A stretch of DNA of 64,000 nucleotides from the NCBI RefSeq assembly GCF_001424305.1, contig NZ_LMPD01000001.1, forward strand, positions 248,001 to 312,000. The letters are read 5' to 3'. Made by a program: the position numbers and the translations under genes. Shown piece by piece: positions 36,837 to 45,099 of this stretch. Position 1 is the stretch's first letter. Each line of letters begins with the position of its first letter. Origin of the DNA: Pedobacter sp. Leaf176. Lineage in GTDB: Bacteria > Bacteroidota > Bacteroidia > Sphingobacteriales > Sphingobacteriaceae. Under the pieces are notes generated by a model. The model saw only the letters and a list, made by a program, of their open reading frames with translations, ran no database searches and had not been told where the DNA came from.

Positions 36837-37595
36837 CTAAATCTTTCTCTTATCCGCATAACCGAAAACTTTCTGCAATAAAGTTGTACTTCTTGAGCTT
36901 AGGTTACCCCTGATTTTTAATTCTTCTTTAGCTACCTCGATAAATAAACCATCTATCGCTTTCTGCGTAACATATTCTGTTAAATTGGTATTTACTGGTT
37001 TAACCAAAGGCAAACGGTTGTATTGAGTTGTTAAATCGCTGTAATACTTTGTTGCATTTACCTTATTTAAACTTGTGGTTACAATCGGACTAAACTTCTG
37101 CATCAATTGGGATGTAGTTACGCGTTTGAAATATTCAGTTGCAGCATCATTGTTTCCTAACAGGATGTTTGTTGCATCAGTAATCGTCATTTGTTTAATG
37201 GCAGAAATAAAGATTGGTTTAGCTGCTGTAGTTGCATCCTCTGCGGCACGGTTCAAACTCACCACCACATTGTCGCAGAGTTTGTTTAAGCCGATACTAC
37301 GCAATGTTCGCTCCACCTTTTGTGCTTCCGGAGGCATTAAGATTTTTACTGCAAGATTGCCGAGGAAGCCATCTTTAGCGGATAGCCTGTCAGTGCCAGC
37401 TGATACACCAATCTGCAGCGCTTCCTTGATTCCTTGCCCAATTTCGAAAGTTGTTGGCGTAATTCCTGTATTTGTTGTGGTATTTTTTTCTGTTATCTTT
37501 TTAAAAATATCGCCTAATTTTATTTGTGCGTTTACATTCAGGTTTGAAAATAAAATTAATGCCAGAGATGAAGATAAAATATTAATTTTTTTCAT
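36837..37595 (-). CDS. DUF4197 exported protein
   Basis: 252 residues. A signal peptide (about 1-23, ending NVNAQ) is followed by a helical domain with IGQGIKEALQIGVSAGTDRLSAKDGFLGN and KILMPPEA, which match DUF4197. Members are periplasmic or lipoprotein-like and of unknown function. The gene stands alone between a terminator and a divergent sigma factor gene. The 17-codon open stretch after its stop is not in frame with it. Confidence 0.88.
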   Translation of the reverse strand: MKKINILSSSLALILFSNLNVNAQIKLGDIFKKITEKNTTTNTGITPTTFEIGQGIKEALQIGVSAGTDRLSAKDGFLGNLAVKILMPPEAQKVERTLRSIGLNKLCDNVVVSLNRAAEDATTAAKPIFISAIKQMTITDATNILLGNNDAATEYFKRVTTSQLMQKFSPIVTTSLNKVNATKYYSDLTTQYNRLPLVKPVNTNLTEYVTQKAIDGLFIEVAKEELKIRGNLSSRSTTLLQKVFGYADKRKI

Positions 37596-37839
37596 TGTGT
37601 GGATTTAATCCTTGATAAGCAAAACAACTGCCACAAATCTAGTCTCGAATTTATTTGTGCAAGGATAAATGCAATGCAGATTGAGAAAGATTAGAACAAA
37701 GCGGGACCATCAGATACCAAAACGTACAATCATTGCTATCACAAATAACAAATCGATATCCTAAATGATTAGTTTATTCCTCATCACTCAGAAATATTTT
37801 TTATACTTGGATGATAATTTGCCTTAGCTACCCAATTTT

Positions 37840-38418
37840 TTGAAATTTATAAAAAATACAGCTGGAAATAACCAGAAACAAGATGCAGACATAATTGCCG
37901 CGTATAAAAATACGGGCGATTTAGACTCGTTGGGTACGCTTTACAACAAATATATGCACCTGGTTTTCGGCGTTTGCCTTAATTATTTCAAAGATGAGGA
38001 GCAAAGTAAGGATGCTGTAATGCAGATTTTTGAAGAGTTGATAACAAAACTCAAAATTCATGAAGTACAGAATTTTAAAAGCTGGTTGCATGTGCTCACA
38101 CGAAACCATTGTTTAATGGCGCTGCGGAAATCTGCGAAGCAAAATAACGTTTCATTAGACGATACTTTTGTGGAAAACAGCGAATTTGTGCATCTGGATA
38201 TTGACAATACAAAGGAAACCCAGCTTACCATTATGGAAAAGTGCATGGAAACCTTGACTGAAGAACAGCGAAAAAGTGTAGATTTATTTTATCTACAGGA
38301 AAAATGCTATAAGGAAGTGGCCGATATTACCGGTTACGATATGCTTAAGGTGAAGAGTTACATCCAGAACGGAAAGCGGAATTTAAAAATTTGTATAGAG
38401 AAGAATAGCAGTGAATAA
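37840..38418 (+). CDS. Sigma-70 family RNA polymerase sigma factor (ECF-like)
   Basis: 192 residues with region 2 (DADIIAAYKNTGDLDSLGTLYNKYM and FKSWLHVLTRNHCLMALRK) and region 4 (LTEEQRKSVDLFYLQEKCYKEVADITG...VKSYIQNGKRNLKI). The start is TTG at 37840: an in-frame stop lies at 37825 and the next ATG (37954) is inside region 2. It overlaps the next gene by eight bases, which encodes a membrane-anchored anti-sigma-like protein, so the pair is translationally coupled. Confidence 0.88.
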   Translation: MKFIKNTAGNNQKQDADIIAAYKNTGDLDSLGTLYNKYMHLVFGVCLNYFKDEEQSKDAVMQIFEELITKLKIHEVQNFKSWLHVLTRNHCLMALRKSAKQNNVSLDDTFVENSEFVHLDIDNTKETQLTIMEKCMETLTEEQRKSVDLFYLQEKCYKEVADITGYDMLKVKSYIQNGKRNLKICIEKNSSE

Positions 38419-39700
38419 TGATTGGTTAGATATTGATGTACTTGAGGATTACCTTGATGGTAAGCTTGATGCAAAAGGTATGCACTTTGTGGAAAGGCAG
38501 GCTTTAGATGATCCTTTCGTTGCCGAAGCACTTGAGGGTTTGCGCCAATCGCCAAAACGTAAACAAACACTTTCTATTTTACAAAGACAACTTTACGATA
38601 GGGTTTCTAAAAAACCAATTAAGCGTAGAATGTGGGGCATTACCACGCAACGTTTGAGTATTGCGGCAACAGCTACAGTTGCTTTTATTGCAGTGAGCAT
38701 TCTGTTTTTTATGCGTGAAACAAATCGTAAAAACGCTGAAATCGCATCAAGAAAATCAAAAGGGATAATCGTTAATTTAGATTCTTCAAATGCAATTGCG
38801 TCGGCTAAACCTAAAGCTGTAGATACATCGGTTGAAGCAGACGAAATTTCTAAATCTGCCTTGATAGATAAAGCCATAACTGAAGCAAAAACTGGTGAGT
38901 TGGCAAAAAATACAAAGACGGCTCCTATAATTAGAAATGCTGATGTAGTTGAAGCGAAATCGGCAAAGGCCAGCGCAGAATACTCGGAGTTAAAGAAGGC
39001 CAAATCAGCGCCAATGGCTATGCAGCGCACGGAGATTAGTCCTATGAGTGAGGTGGTGGTGTCAGCTGCGCCTGCAGGTTCGGGAAATGGTTTAATTTAC
39101 AGCGGTAATGTTGTTTCACAGAGTGGACAGCCGGTTCAGGGCGCAGTTGTGAAACTGGAAAATTCGAAAGCAGTAACGGCAACAAATGCAGCGGGGTTTT
39201 TTGCCCTGCCTGTGGACAGTGTTGATAAAGACAAGGAAATTTTAATTAAGGCACAAGGTTTCAACGATAAAGCCATTGTCACAAATCCCGATGCAATTCG
39301 GATGGCCTTAACAGGCGATAAGTCTTTAAATGAAATTGCTTTAATCACAGGTTCTAACGGACGGAAAAGAGAAGCCATAACCCCTAAGAAAATTGTTTTG
39401 AAAGCAGTAGAAAACCTGGATAAAACTAAAGAAGAAATTACTAAACCTATACCTGTCTCCACTATAAATTATGAGCAGTATCTCGAAAATAACAATAAGT
39501 TATACAACCCGAAAGGGCCTGCCCAATATGTTGTCTTAAGATTTAAAGTCAAGAAGAATGGACGGCCAGCTCAGGTTTCGGTAATAAAATCCCTGAGTAA
39601 AAAAGCCGATGCTGAGGCAAAAAGACTTATCGAAACCGGTCCGGATTGGGTTTTACCTAATAATGGTGACGACTTAGTCGAATTGAGCGTTAAATTTTAA
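38411..39700 (+). CDS. Anti-sigma-like membrane protein with CarboxypepD-regulatory-like and TonB-C-like domains
   Basis: 429 residues, GTG start overlapping the sigma gene. The cytoplasmic N-terminal part of about 75 residues (DVLEDYLDGKLD...HFVERQALDDPFVAEALEGL) resembles the sigma-binding end of Bacteroidota anti-sigma proteins. A membrane helix is at about 81-101. The periplasmic part has an Ala/Lys-rich stalk, a carboxypeptidase-regulatory-like fold (SGNVVSQSGQPVQGAVVKLEN...TATNAAGFFALPV) and a TonB-C-like end (YVVLRFKVKKNGRPAQVSVIKSLSK..DAEAKRLIE). It probably senses an envelope or TonB-type signal and releases the sigma factor (inference). Confidence 0.8.
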   Translation: MNNDWLDIDVLEDYLDGKLDAKGMHFVERQALDDPFVAEALEGLRQSPKRKQTLSILQRQLYDRVSKKPIKRRMWGITTQRLSIAATATVAFIAVSILFFMRETNRKNAEIASRKSKGIIVNLDSSNAIASAKPKAVDTSVEADEISKSALIDKAITEAKTGELAKNTKTAPIIRNADVVEAKSAKASAEYSELKKAKSAPMAMQRTEISPMSEVVVSAAPAGSGNGLIYSGNVVSQSGQPVQGAVVKLENSKAVTATNAAGFFALPVDSVDKDKEILIKAQGFNDKAIVTNPDAIRMALTGDKSLNEIALITGSNGRKREAITPKKIVLKAVENLDKTKEEITKPIPVSTINYEQYLENNNKLYNPKGPAQYVVLRFKVKKNGRPAQVSVIKSLSKKADAEAKRLIETGPDWVLPNNGDDLVELSVKF

Positions 39701-39704
39701 ATTA

Positions 39705-39808
39705 ACCGCAAAGAACGCGGAGTAAAACCATCAATATAAAAGCACTACCAGGTCACATTAAAAATGTTAAGCTTTTTCCCTTACGTGAACTTAGGTGTCT
39801 AAGGTGGT
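39705..39808. repeat. CGCAAAGAACGCGG micro-repeat plus inverted copy of the CTTAGGTGTCTAAGG element
   Basis: AACCGCAAAGAACGCGGAG (about 39706-39724) is a tandem-type micro-repeat. The segment 39757-39808, with core CTTAGGTGTCTAAGGTGGTAAAGACA, is the reverse complement of 34117-34168. This is the second full copy of the element, and the micro-repeat lies beside it again. Confidence 0.7.
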
Positions 39809-39828
39809 AAAGACATATATAACAACTC

Positions 39829-40443
39829 ATGTACAAAGCCCCATATTTTACAACCAGCAACCAGGAAGAAATTCTTGAGTTTATGCATCAAAATACATTT
39901 ATAACTCTAGTCGGTTTTGATGGCAAATTTCCTGTTGCCACACAAGTTCCGGTTAAAACTGTAGTTGAAGGCGGGGTTATTAGGCTTATCGGTCACATCA
40001 TGACCAAAACTGACCATTGCAAAGCTTTTGAGCAAAACCCAAATGTATTGGCGATTTTCACGGGTGCTCATGCATACATCAGCGCATCGGTTTATGAAAA
40101 ACCTCAATCAGCTTCTACCTGGAATTATAAAACTGTTCAGGCAAAAGGTATTATGAGGCTGTTAAACTCAGAAGAAACTTACAAGGCAATAAAAGAATTG
40201 ACTGATAAATACGAAGATCCAGATTCTAGTCCGGCAGCCTTTAATAGAATGGGTGAGGCTTATATCCAGAAACATTTGAAAGCGATAACAGGGTTCGAAA
40301 TTGTGGTGAGCCATATTGATCACGTTTTTAAATTGAGTCAGAACCATTCTACTGCAAACCAAAAAAACATTGTTAAGAATTTAGAACTAAGTGGCGATCC
40401 TCTTGCTCAGCAAGTAGCTAAAGAAATGAAAGACAGGTTGTAG
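39829..40443 (+). CDS. PaiB-like FMN-binding family protein
   Basis: 204 residues matching the FMN_bind_2 (PaiB) family: MYKAPYFTTSNQEEILEFMHQNTFITLVGF at the start, then FPVATQVPV, HIMTKTDHCKAFEQNPNVLAIFTGAHAYISAS and STWNYKTVQAKG. PaiB of Bacillus was described as a negative regulator of sporulation and protease genes. The fold is a split-barrel flavin-binding one, so an oxidoreductase role is equally possible. It stands alone, flanked by repeats on both sides. Confidence 0.85.
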   Translation: MYKAPYFTTSNQEEILEFMHQNTFITLVGFDGKFPVATQVPVKTVVEGGVIRLIGHIMTKTDHCKAFEQNPNVLAIFTGAHAYISASVYEKPQSASTWNYKTVQAKGIMRLLNSEETYKAIKELTDKYEDPDSSPAAFNRMGEAYIQKHLKAITGFEIVVSHIDHVFKLSQNHSTANQKNIVKNLELSGDPLAQQVAKEMKDRL

Positions 40444-40444
40444 C

Positions 40445-40592
40445 TTAACCGCAAAGCTCTCAAAGGGTAAAACGCAAAGAACGCTAAGTTAGGCGCAGAG
40501 TTCTTTTAACCCTGCGGGAAAAACATAGCTCAGGTTTATTTCAAGCGTTGAGGGGATTTCCCCCTTTGGAGGGTGCAAGGGGAGGATGTTTG
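40445..40592. repeat. CGCAAAG micro-repeat followed by C/G-rich palindromic element
   Basis: ACCGCAAAGCTCTCAAAG and AACGCAAAGAACGCTAAG (about 40448-40488) are the same style of micro-repeat as at 39706. At about 40551-40590, GGGGATTTCCCCCTTTGGAGGG and GCAAGGGGAGG match the right-hand end of the palindromic element seen in miaB and before fabD. Two repeat families therefore sit back to back. Confidence 0.55.
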
Positions 40593-40653
40593 AATCCAAC
40601 ACTTCTGCAAAAACGTAATACTCAACTCTTCTTTGCATACTTCGAGGTTAAAC

Positions 40654-40686
40654 GAAAAAAGACTAAAGCAATTCGCCTTAGTCTTC
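40654..40686 (-). terminator. Intrinsic terminator after the phosphate transporter gene
   Basis: On the minus strand AAGACTAA pairs with TTAGTCTT across a loop of about 13 bases and is followed by TTTTTTCG. It lies 27 bases past the transporter stop. Confidence 0.85.
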
Positions 40687-40712
40687 CTGAGTATATTTAA
40701 AGGATTTTGTTT

Positions 40713-41723
40713 TTATTTGAAGTAGTAAATTACACCATAGATAATTGCTGCCAACGTAGCAGAAACCGGAATGGTTAAAATCCAGGCCCAAATTAAATTG
40801 ATGGTTACACCCCAACGTACAGCTGATACACTTTTTACAACACCTACACCCACAATCGAACCTGTAATGGTGTGAGTAGTAGAAACCGGGATACCGAAAT
40901 GTTCTGTAATACCCAATGTAATGGCGCCTGCACCCTCAGCTGCAACACCTTCAAGTGCCGTAACCTTTGTAATTTTAGAGCCCATTGTTTTAACAATTTT
41001 CCAGCCACCACTCATTGTGCCTAAAGAAATTGCTGAATAACAACATATTGGCACCCAGGCTGGCATTGATTCAAAATTTGGAATCACATTTGCCGCAATT
41101 AATGCTGTTGCTATAATACCCATTACTTTTTGTGCATCGTTACCACCATGGAAGAAACTCAATGCGGCAGATGAAAGTAATTGTAGTCTTTTAAACCATT
41201 TCTCTGCAGTTGCAGGTTTGGCATAGCGGCAGATATTAATAATAATCAATGTTAAAACCACCGAAATTACCATACCGATTATTGGCGCCAATACTATAAA
41301 AGAAACAATTTTTACCACATAACCCATATTTACGGCATCAAGCGGACTAGCGCCTGTAAGTAGAGCATGCGTCATACCTGCGCCTGCGAAACCTCCGATT
41401 AAAGTATGTGATGAACTTGATGGTATACCATACCACCAGGTTAAAAGATTCCAAATAATTGCGGCAATTAAACCCGCAAGAATAACCTCTAAGGTAATGT
41501 AATTTTCGATTACTGTTTTAGCAACCGTGTTTGCCACTTTGTGGTCGGTAAAATAAAAGTAAGCTGCGAAATTGAAAAGTGCAGCCCACAAAACCGCCTG
41601 GAAAGGCGTAAGAACTTTTGTAGAAACAACCGTTGCAATCGAATTAGCGGCGTCGTGGAAGCCGTTAATGTAATCGAAAGCAATGGCCAGAATTACAACA
41701 ACAACCAATAAGGTAGTTACCAT
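40713..41723 (-). CDS. Inorganic phosphate transporter, Pit family
   Basis: 336 residues with about nine to ten membrane helices. It has both family repeats: DYINGFHDAANSIATVVSTKVLTP near the N-terminus and HGGNDAQKVMGIIATALI with FGIPVSTTHTITGSIVGVG in the second half. Pit proteins are low-affinity phosphate or metal-phosphate symporters. It lies 12 bases downstream of a DUF47 gene, the usual Pit accessory partner, and the two are cotranscribed. Confidence 0.94.
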   Translation of the reverse strand: MVTTLLVVVVILAIAFDYINGFHDAANSIATVVSTKVLTPFQAVLWAALFNFAAYFYFTDHKVANTVAKTVIENYITLEVILAGLIAAIIWNLLTWWYGIPSSSSHTLIGGFAGAGMTHALLTGASPLDAVNMGYVVKIVSFIVLAPIIGMVISVVLTLIIINICRYAKPATAEKWFKRLQLLSSAALSFFHGGNDAQKVMGIIATALIAANVIPNFESMPAWVPICCYSAISLGTMSGGWKIVKTMGSKITKVTALEGVAAEGAGAITLGITEHFGIPVSTTHTITGSIVGVGVVKSVSAVRWGVTINLIWAWILTIPVSATLAAIIYGVIYYFK

Positions 41724-41735
41724 GTTTGTATTTTA

Positions 41736-42377
41736 TTAAGCGTTTTTAACCAGGATAGTTTCAAGCACATTCGCTACATCTTCGCACTTATCTGTCGCTT
41801 TCTCTATCGTTTGTAAAACCTCTTTTTGTTTAATTAATTCAATCGCATTGGTTTCGTACTCGAATAAACGGGCAACTGCTAATGTAAAAACGTAATCAGC
41901 CTGGTTTTCGCCGCTGTTGATGCGGATACAAGCATCAGCAATAACACGGATGTTTTTGAAACTGCGTAACTCCTTAATTGCTTTATCAATATCGGTACAC
42001 ATTTCAACCAAAAGCTCGGCAATTTTTACAATAGGCTCATTAATGGTGTTCATGTTATACATTTGCATGCGGTTCGCAGTACCATAAATATAGTCAGCAA
42101 CATCATCAACAGCCGTAGCCAACTGGTGAATGTCTTCTCTATCAAAAGGCGTGATAAAGTTCCTGCTCAATTCTAAGAAAATCGAATGGGTAATGTCGTC
42201 GCCTACATGTTCTAAGCGTTCAATTTCCTTAAAAATGGTTTTCCTTGCTTCAGCATCACCTGTGCTAACCATTTCTAATAGCGTTTCAGCAATTTTCAAT
42301 GCGTTGCTGCCGGCTTGTTCAAAAAGAGGATGAAACTTTTTATCCTGAGGCGTAAAGAACTTAAAAATATTGTTCAT
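41736..42377 (-). CDS. DUF47 family PhoU-like Pit accessory protein
   Basis: 213 residues from the ATG at 42377 (MNNIFKFFTPQDKKFHPLFEQAG), the family's usual start; a longer form from 42398 adds seven residues. It is all-helical with PhoU-like repeats, including ERLEHVGDDITHSIFLELSRNFITPFDREDIHQLATAVDDVADYIY. DUF47 proteins are coupled to Pit transporters and are thought to regulate them. It is the first gene of the DUF47-Pit operon. Confidence 0.92.
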   Translation of the reverse strand: MNNIFKFFTPQDKKFHPLFEQAGSNALKIAETLLEMVSTGDAEARKTIFKEIERLEHVGDDITHSIFLELSRNFITPFDREDIHQLATAVDDVADYIYGTANRMQMYNMNTINEPIVKIAELLVEMCTDIDKAIKELRSFKNIRVIADACIRINSGENQADYVFTLAVARLFEYETNAIELIKQKEVLQTIEKATDKCEDVANVLETILVKNA

Positions 42378-42398
42378 GTTAATTTTAATATGTTGCAA

Positions 42399-43095
42399 AG
42401 CTACGTGCTCAATGTTAAGTTAATGTTAATTTCTTAATTATATTAAGGAATTAGTGCTTTGAGCTGTCACACTCGTTTATTTTCAACTGTTTGATTAGAA
42501 ATGATAAACATTCGAAAATGGTAGGTCTTGGTGCTTCGGCACCAGAAGTCCCGCTAAACGCTATAGCCCTCATGAAAAATTCGGGGCTGCCGCTAATATC
42601 GGGTTTAGGAAACTGGGGTAATGTTCTTCGGAAAATAATAGGATAATAATTCCTTCCCCTGCCCCTCCAAAGATGGAGAACCTTCAGAGTTGTAATAAAC
42701 CGAGCTTACAATTCCTTTAATTTCTTATAGGGTTAAAAGTTTTTTCAGCTAACGTTATATTTCCTTCGCACGCAATGGTTAGTTTTTGAAATTGATAGTT
42801 CCTCACAAGGTTTTTGAAATTATGAGCTTATTTTCTCAGGCATCCGCACATACTTGTGTTCTCTGTGAAATTTCTCTGCGACCTCTGTGGTCACTATTGA
42901 GATTGCTTCGTTCCTCGCAACGACGACCTTTTGAAACTATGAGCCTATATTTATTGAATTCTTTTATGGTTCAAAAATTCTGCACATAACTTTATGTTCT
43001 ATGTGAATTACGCTGCGACCACTGTGATGAACACCCTTTTGGTACCTAGCTTTGCGTTCTTCGCGCTTTCACTCCGCGAACTTGCGGTTAAATAA
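42399..43095. repeat. Repeat-rich intergenic region with an imperfect duplication
   Basis: No gene is supported over about 700 bases. TTTTTGAAATTATGAGCTTA (42811) and TTTTGAAACTATGAGCCTAT (from about 42930) start two related units of about 100 bases. Each holds a TGTGTTCTCTGTGAAATT- or TATGTTCTATGTGAATTA-type segment, then CTGCGACC. Between them lies GATTGCTTCGTTCCTCGCAACGACG (42901-42925), a REP-like motif found widely in bacterial genomes. Near 42650 TTCCCCTGCCCCTCCAAAGATGGAG is a fragment of the C/G-rich palindromic element. The end (about 43050-43094) is again GCGTTCTTCGCGC / CTTGCGGTTAA micro-repeat. Confidence 0.65.
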
Positions 43096-44121
43096 CTATC
43101 CGCCTTTTTGAAGCGTGAAAGCAAATGTTGTTCCAATACCTGGCGTACTTCGAACAGAAATGGTTTGTTGGTGCGCCTCTAAAATATGCTTCACAATGGC
43201 TAAACCTAAACCGGTTCCACCCACTTCTCTCGCTCTATGTGTATCAATACGGTAAAAACGTTCGAATAAACGAAACAGGTGTTTCTCTTCAATACCAATT
43301 CCATTATCGGTAACCTCAATTAAAAACTGGTCATGAAGTTCAAAAATTTTGATTGCCGTTTCGCCGTTTTCAATACCATATTTAATACTGTTCACCATTA
43401 AATTAATTAAAACCTGGCGAATCTTTTCCCTGTCTGCATTAACCGTAGTAACAGCTGTGTACTTGTCCTTAAAAAAAAGTTTAATATGCTTTGCTTTAGC
43501 CCGGTCTTCTAGGTTTTCCATTACCTCTTTTGCCAGTTGCACAAAATCGAATTTTTGATAATTAATTGGCGATTCACCCGTTTCCAGTTTTGCAATCGCA
43601 TCTAAATCATTAATTAAATAACTTAAACGCTCCACGTTATTCTCTGCCTTTTTAAGAAATTTAACCGCCATTTCCGGGTCGTCTTCAATACAATCCTGTA
43701 AAGTTTCGATATAGCCCTGAATGGCAAAGAGCGGCGTTTTAAATTCATGGGAAACGTTGGAAAGAAATTCCCGGCGAAACTGTTCTTGCTTCTTTAACAA
43801 ATCGATTTCTTTTTTCTTAGCGCCGGCCCATTCTTTAACTTCCTGTTCTACATCATTAATGGGATCTGAACTCACGTATTCGCCAAGCGCATCTTTTAAA
43901 TCCTTGCCAAGTTTAAGGTTATGGATAAGCTTATAAATCAGTTTAATTTTCGTGTAAATGTATTTCTCCAGTAAATAATAGAAAACCAAAAAACTACTTA
44001 AAAAAGAAACACCAAACGAAATGGCCAGATAATACAAACTATGTTGAAAATAAAAGTTCACCATGCCAATAGAAAGGGCAACGGCAAGCGCAGTAAATAA
44101 AACCAGCACACTTAATTTCAT
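43096..44121 (-). CDS. PhoR-like sensor histidine kinase
   Basis: 341 residues with two N-terminal membrane helices (about 4-24 and 28-50) and only a very short external loop, then a HAMP-like linker. HisKA has His125 in [17 protein letters not shown], followed by HATPase ([27 protein letters not shown]). It has the PhoR-type layout without a PAS domain. No response regulator gene is next to it. The nearby Pit/DUF47 operon would fit phosphate sensing, but this is only neighbourhood evidence. It lies 33 bases downstream of the TIGR03915-type gene. Confidence 0.88.
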   Translation of the reverse strand: MKLSVLVLFTALAVALSIGMVNFYFQHSLYYLAISFGVSFLSSFLVFYYLLEKYIYTKIKLIYKLIHNLKLGKDLKDALGEYVSSDPINDVEQEVKEWAGAKKKEIDLLKKQEQFRREFLSNVSHEFKTPLFAIQGYIETLQDCIEDDPEMAVKFLKKAENNVERLSYLINDLDAIAKLETGESPINYQKFDFVQLAKEVMENLEDRAKAKHIKLFFKDKYTAVTTVNADREKIRQVLINLMVNSIKYGIENGETAIKIFELHDQFLIEVTDNGIGIEEKHLFRLFERFYRIDTHRAREVGGTGLGLAIVKHILEAHQQTISVRSTPGIGTTFAFTLQKGG

Positions 44122-44154
44122 GCTGCAATTTAAAGCTTTTATGTTAATGCTATG

Positions 44155-44919
44155 TTAACTCAATTGCTTTTCCGTCAAATATTTCCAATATCTTTTGGGT
44201 ACATGCCTTACATGAAGCTTCGTGTTTTTACGGGCAACGATGTTGGCGCTTTTAAAATAATCTTTCCATAAAACGGAATACAGTTCTTCTTTTTCATCCA
44301 GCAAAATGGCTTCAGGGTTTTTACTGTTTACACCGTTTGTAAAATCAATGGTTATTTCTTCTACAGAATTTAAATTATAATGTAGACCATACTTTCGTTT
44401 TAAATCATAAATAATCCATTGCTGATCGGCATAACGGTTTTTAAAATGATTTGAAATTAACGGGAGTACATTAAAATCAGGATCGATGCCTGTGTAGAAA
44501 ATCCCGTCTGCAGTATGTTGAAAACGAATAAATGCTTCCATTCGATGTTTTTCGCGTTCCACGCTTCTCGCATATTTAGATACAGCCATTACGTGATCAT
44601 TGCCATAATTTGTTTCGGCACCAATCCCATTCTGGAAAATATAGATTGTAAAATGAAAAAGGTGGTTATAAGCCTCATGAATTTCAGAGAGGTAGGAACA
44701 GTAAAATTTCCTCAACCATTCTTTCTTCAATTTCTTTTGAAGACCAGCCCAAACCCGATCCGATTTTTCCGAATTTGTAATAACTGTAAAACTTTCCGCA
44801 AAAGCTTCTGGTTGAAACATCTCAACCGACTTAAGTTCAACTTTTCCCGGTTTGCGTTCAAACCACTCAAACACGGCAGTTAAAAGTCCTGGTAATGATC
44901 CATCGAAAATGTAAGTCAT
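44155..44919 (-). CDS. TIGR03915-family DNA-metabolism protein (DUF4130)
   Basis: 254 residues. The opening MTYIFDGSLPGLLTAVFEWFERK and the later HRMEAFIRFQHTADGIFYTGIDPDFNVLPLI are characteristic of the family with a C-terminal DUF4130 domain. It is regularly paired with a radical SAM protein of the TIGR03916 family, as here (next gene upstream on the same strand, 180 bases apart). In some genomes the C-terminal domain is fused to a uracil-DNA-glycosylase domain, hence the suggestion of DNA repair or modification. Its biochemical activity is not established. Confidence 0.88.
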   Translation of the reverse strand: MTYIFDGSLPGLLTAVFEWFERKPGKVELKSVEMFQPEAFAESFTVITNSEKSDRVWAGLQKKLKKEWLRKFYCSYLSEIHEAYNHLFHFTIYIFQNGIGAETNYGNDHVMAVSKYARSVEREKHRMEAFIRFQHTADGIFYTGIDPDFNVLPLISNHFKNRYADQQWIIYDLKRKYGLHYNLNSVEEITIDFTNGVNSKNPEAILLDEKEELYSVLWKDYFKSANIVARKNTKLHVRHVPKRYWKYLTEKQLS

Positions 44920-45099
44920 TGAATGATTGATTTATGTAGTGATCGCTTTGAGCAGAGCGGAGAATTTTTGTACATGGCACAGGATTCAAAGATTGCTCCA
45001 TGCCTTACACAGGCAGGCGTTTCTCTGGTGCTTCATCCGATAGCTCTCGGATCGAAAGGGTGGTACTTATTTTGTATCTCTGTGATTCCGGGGCATATA

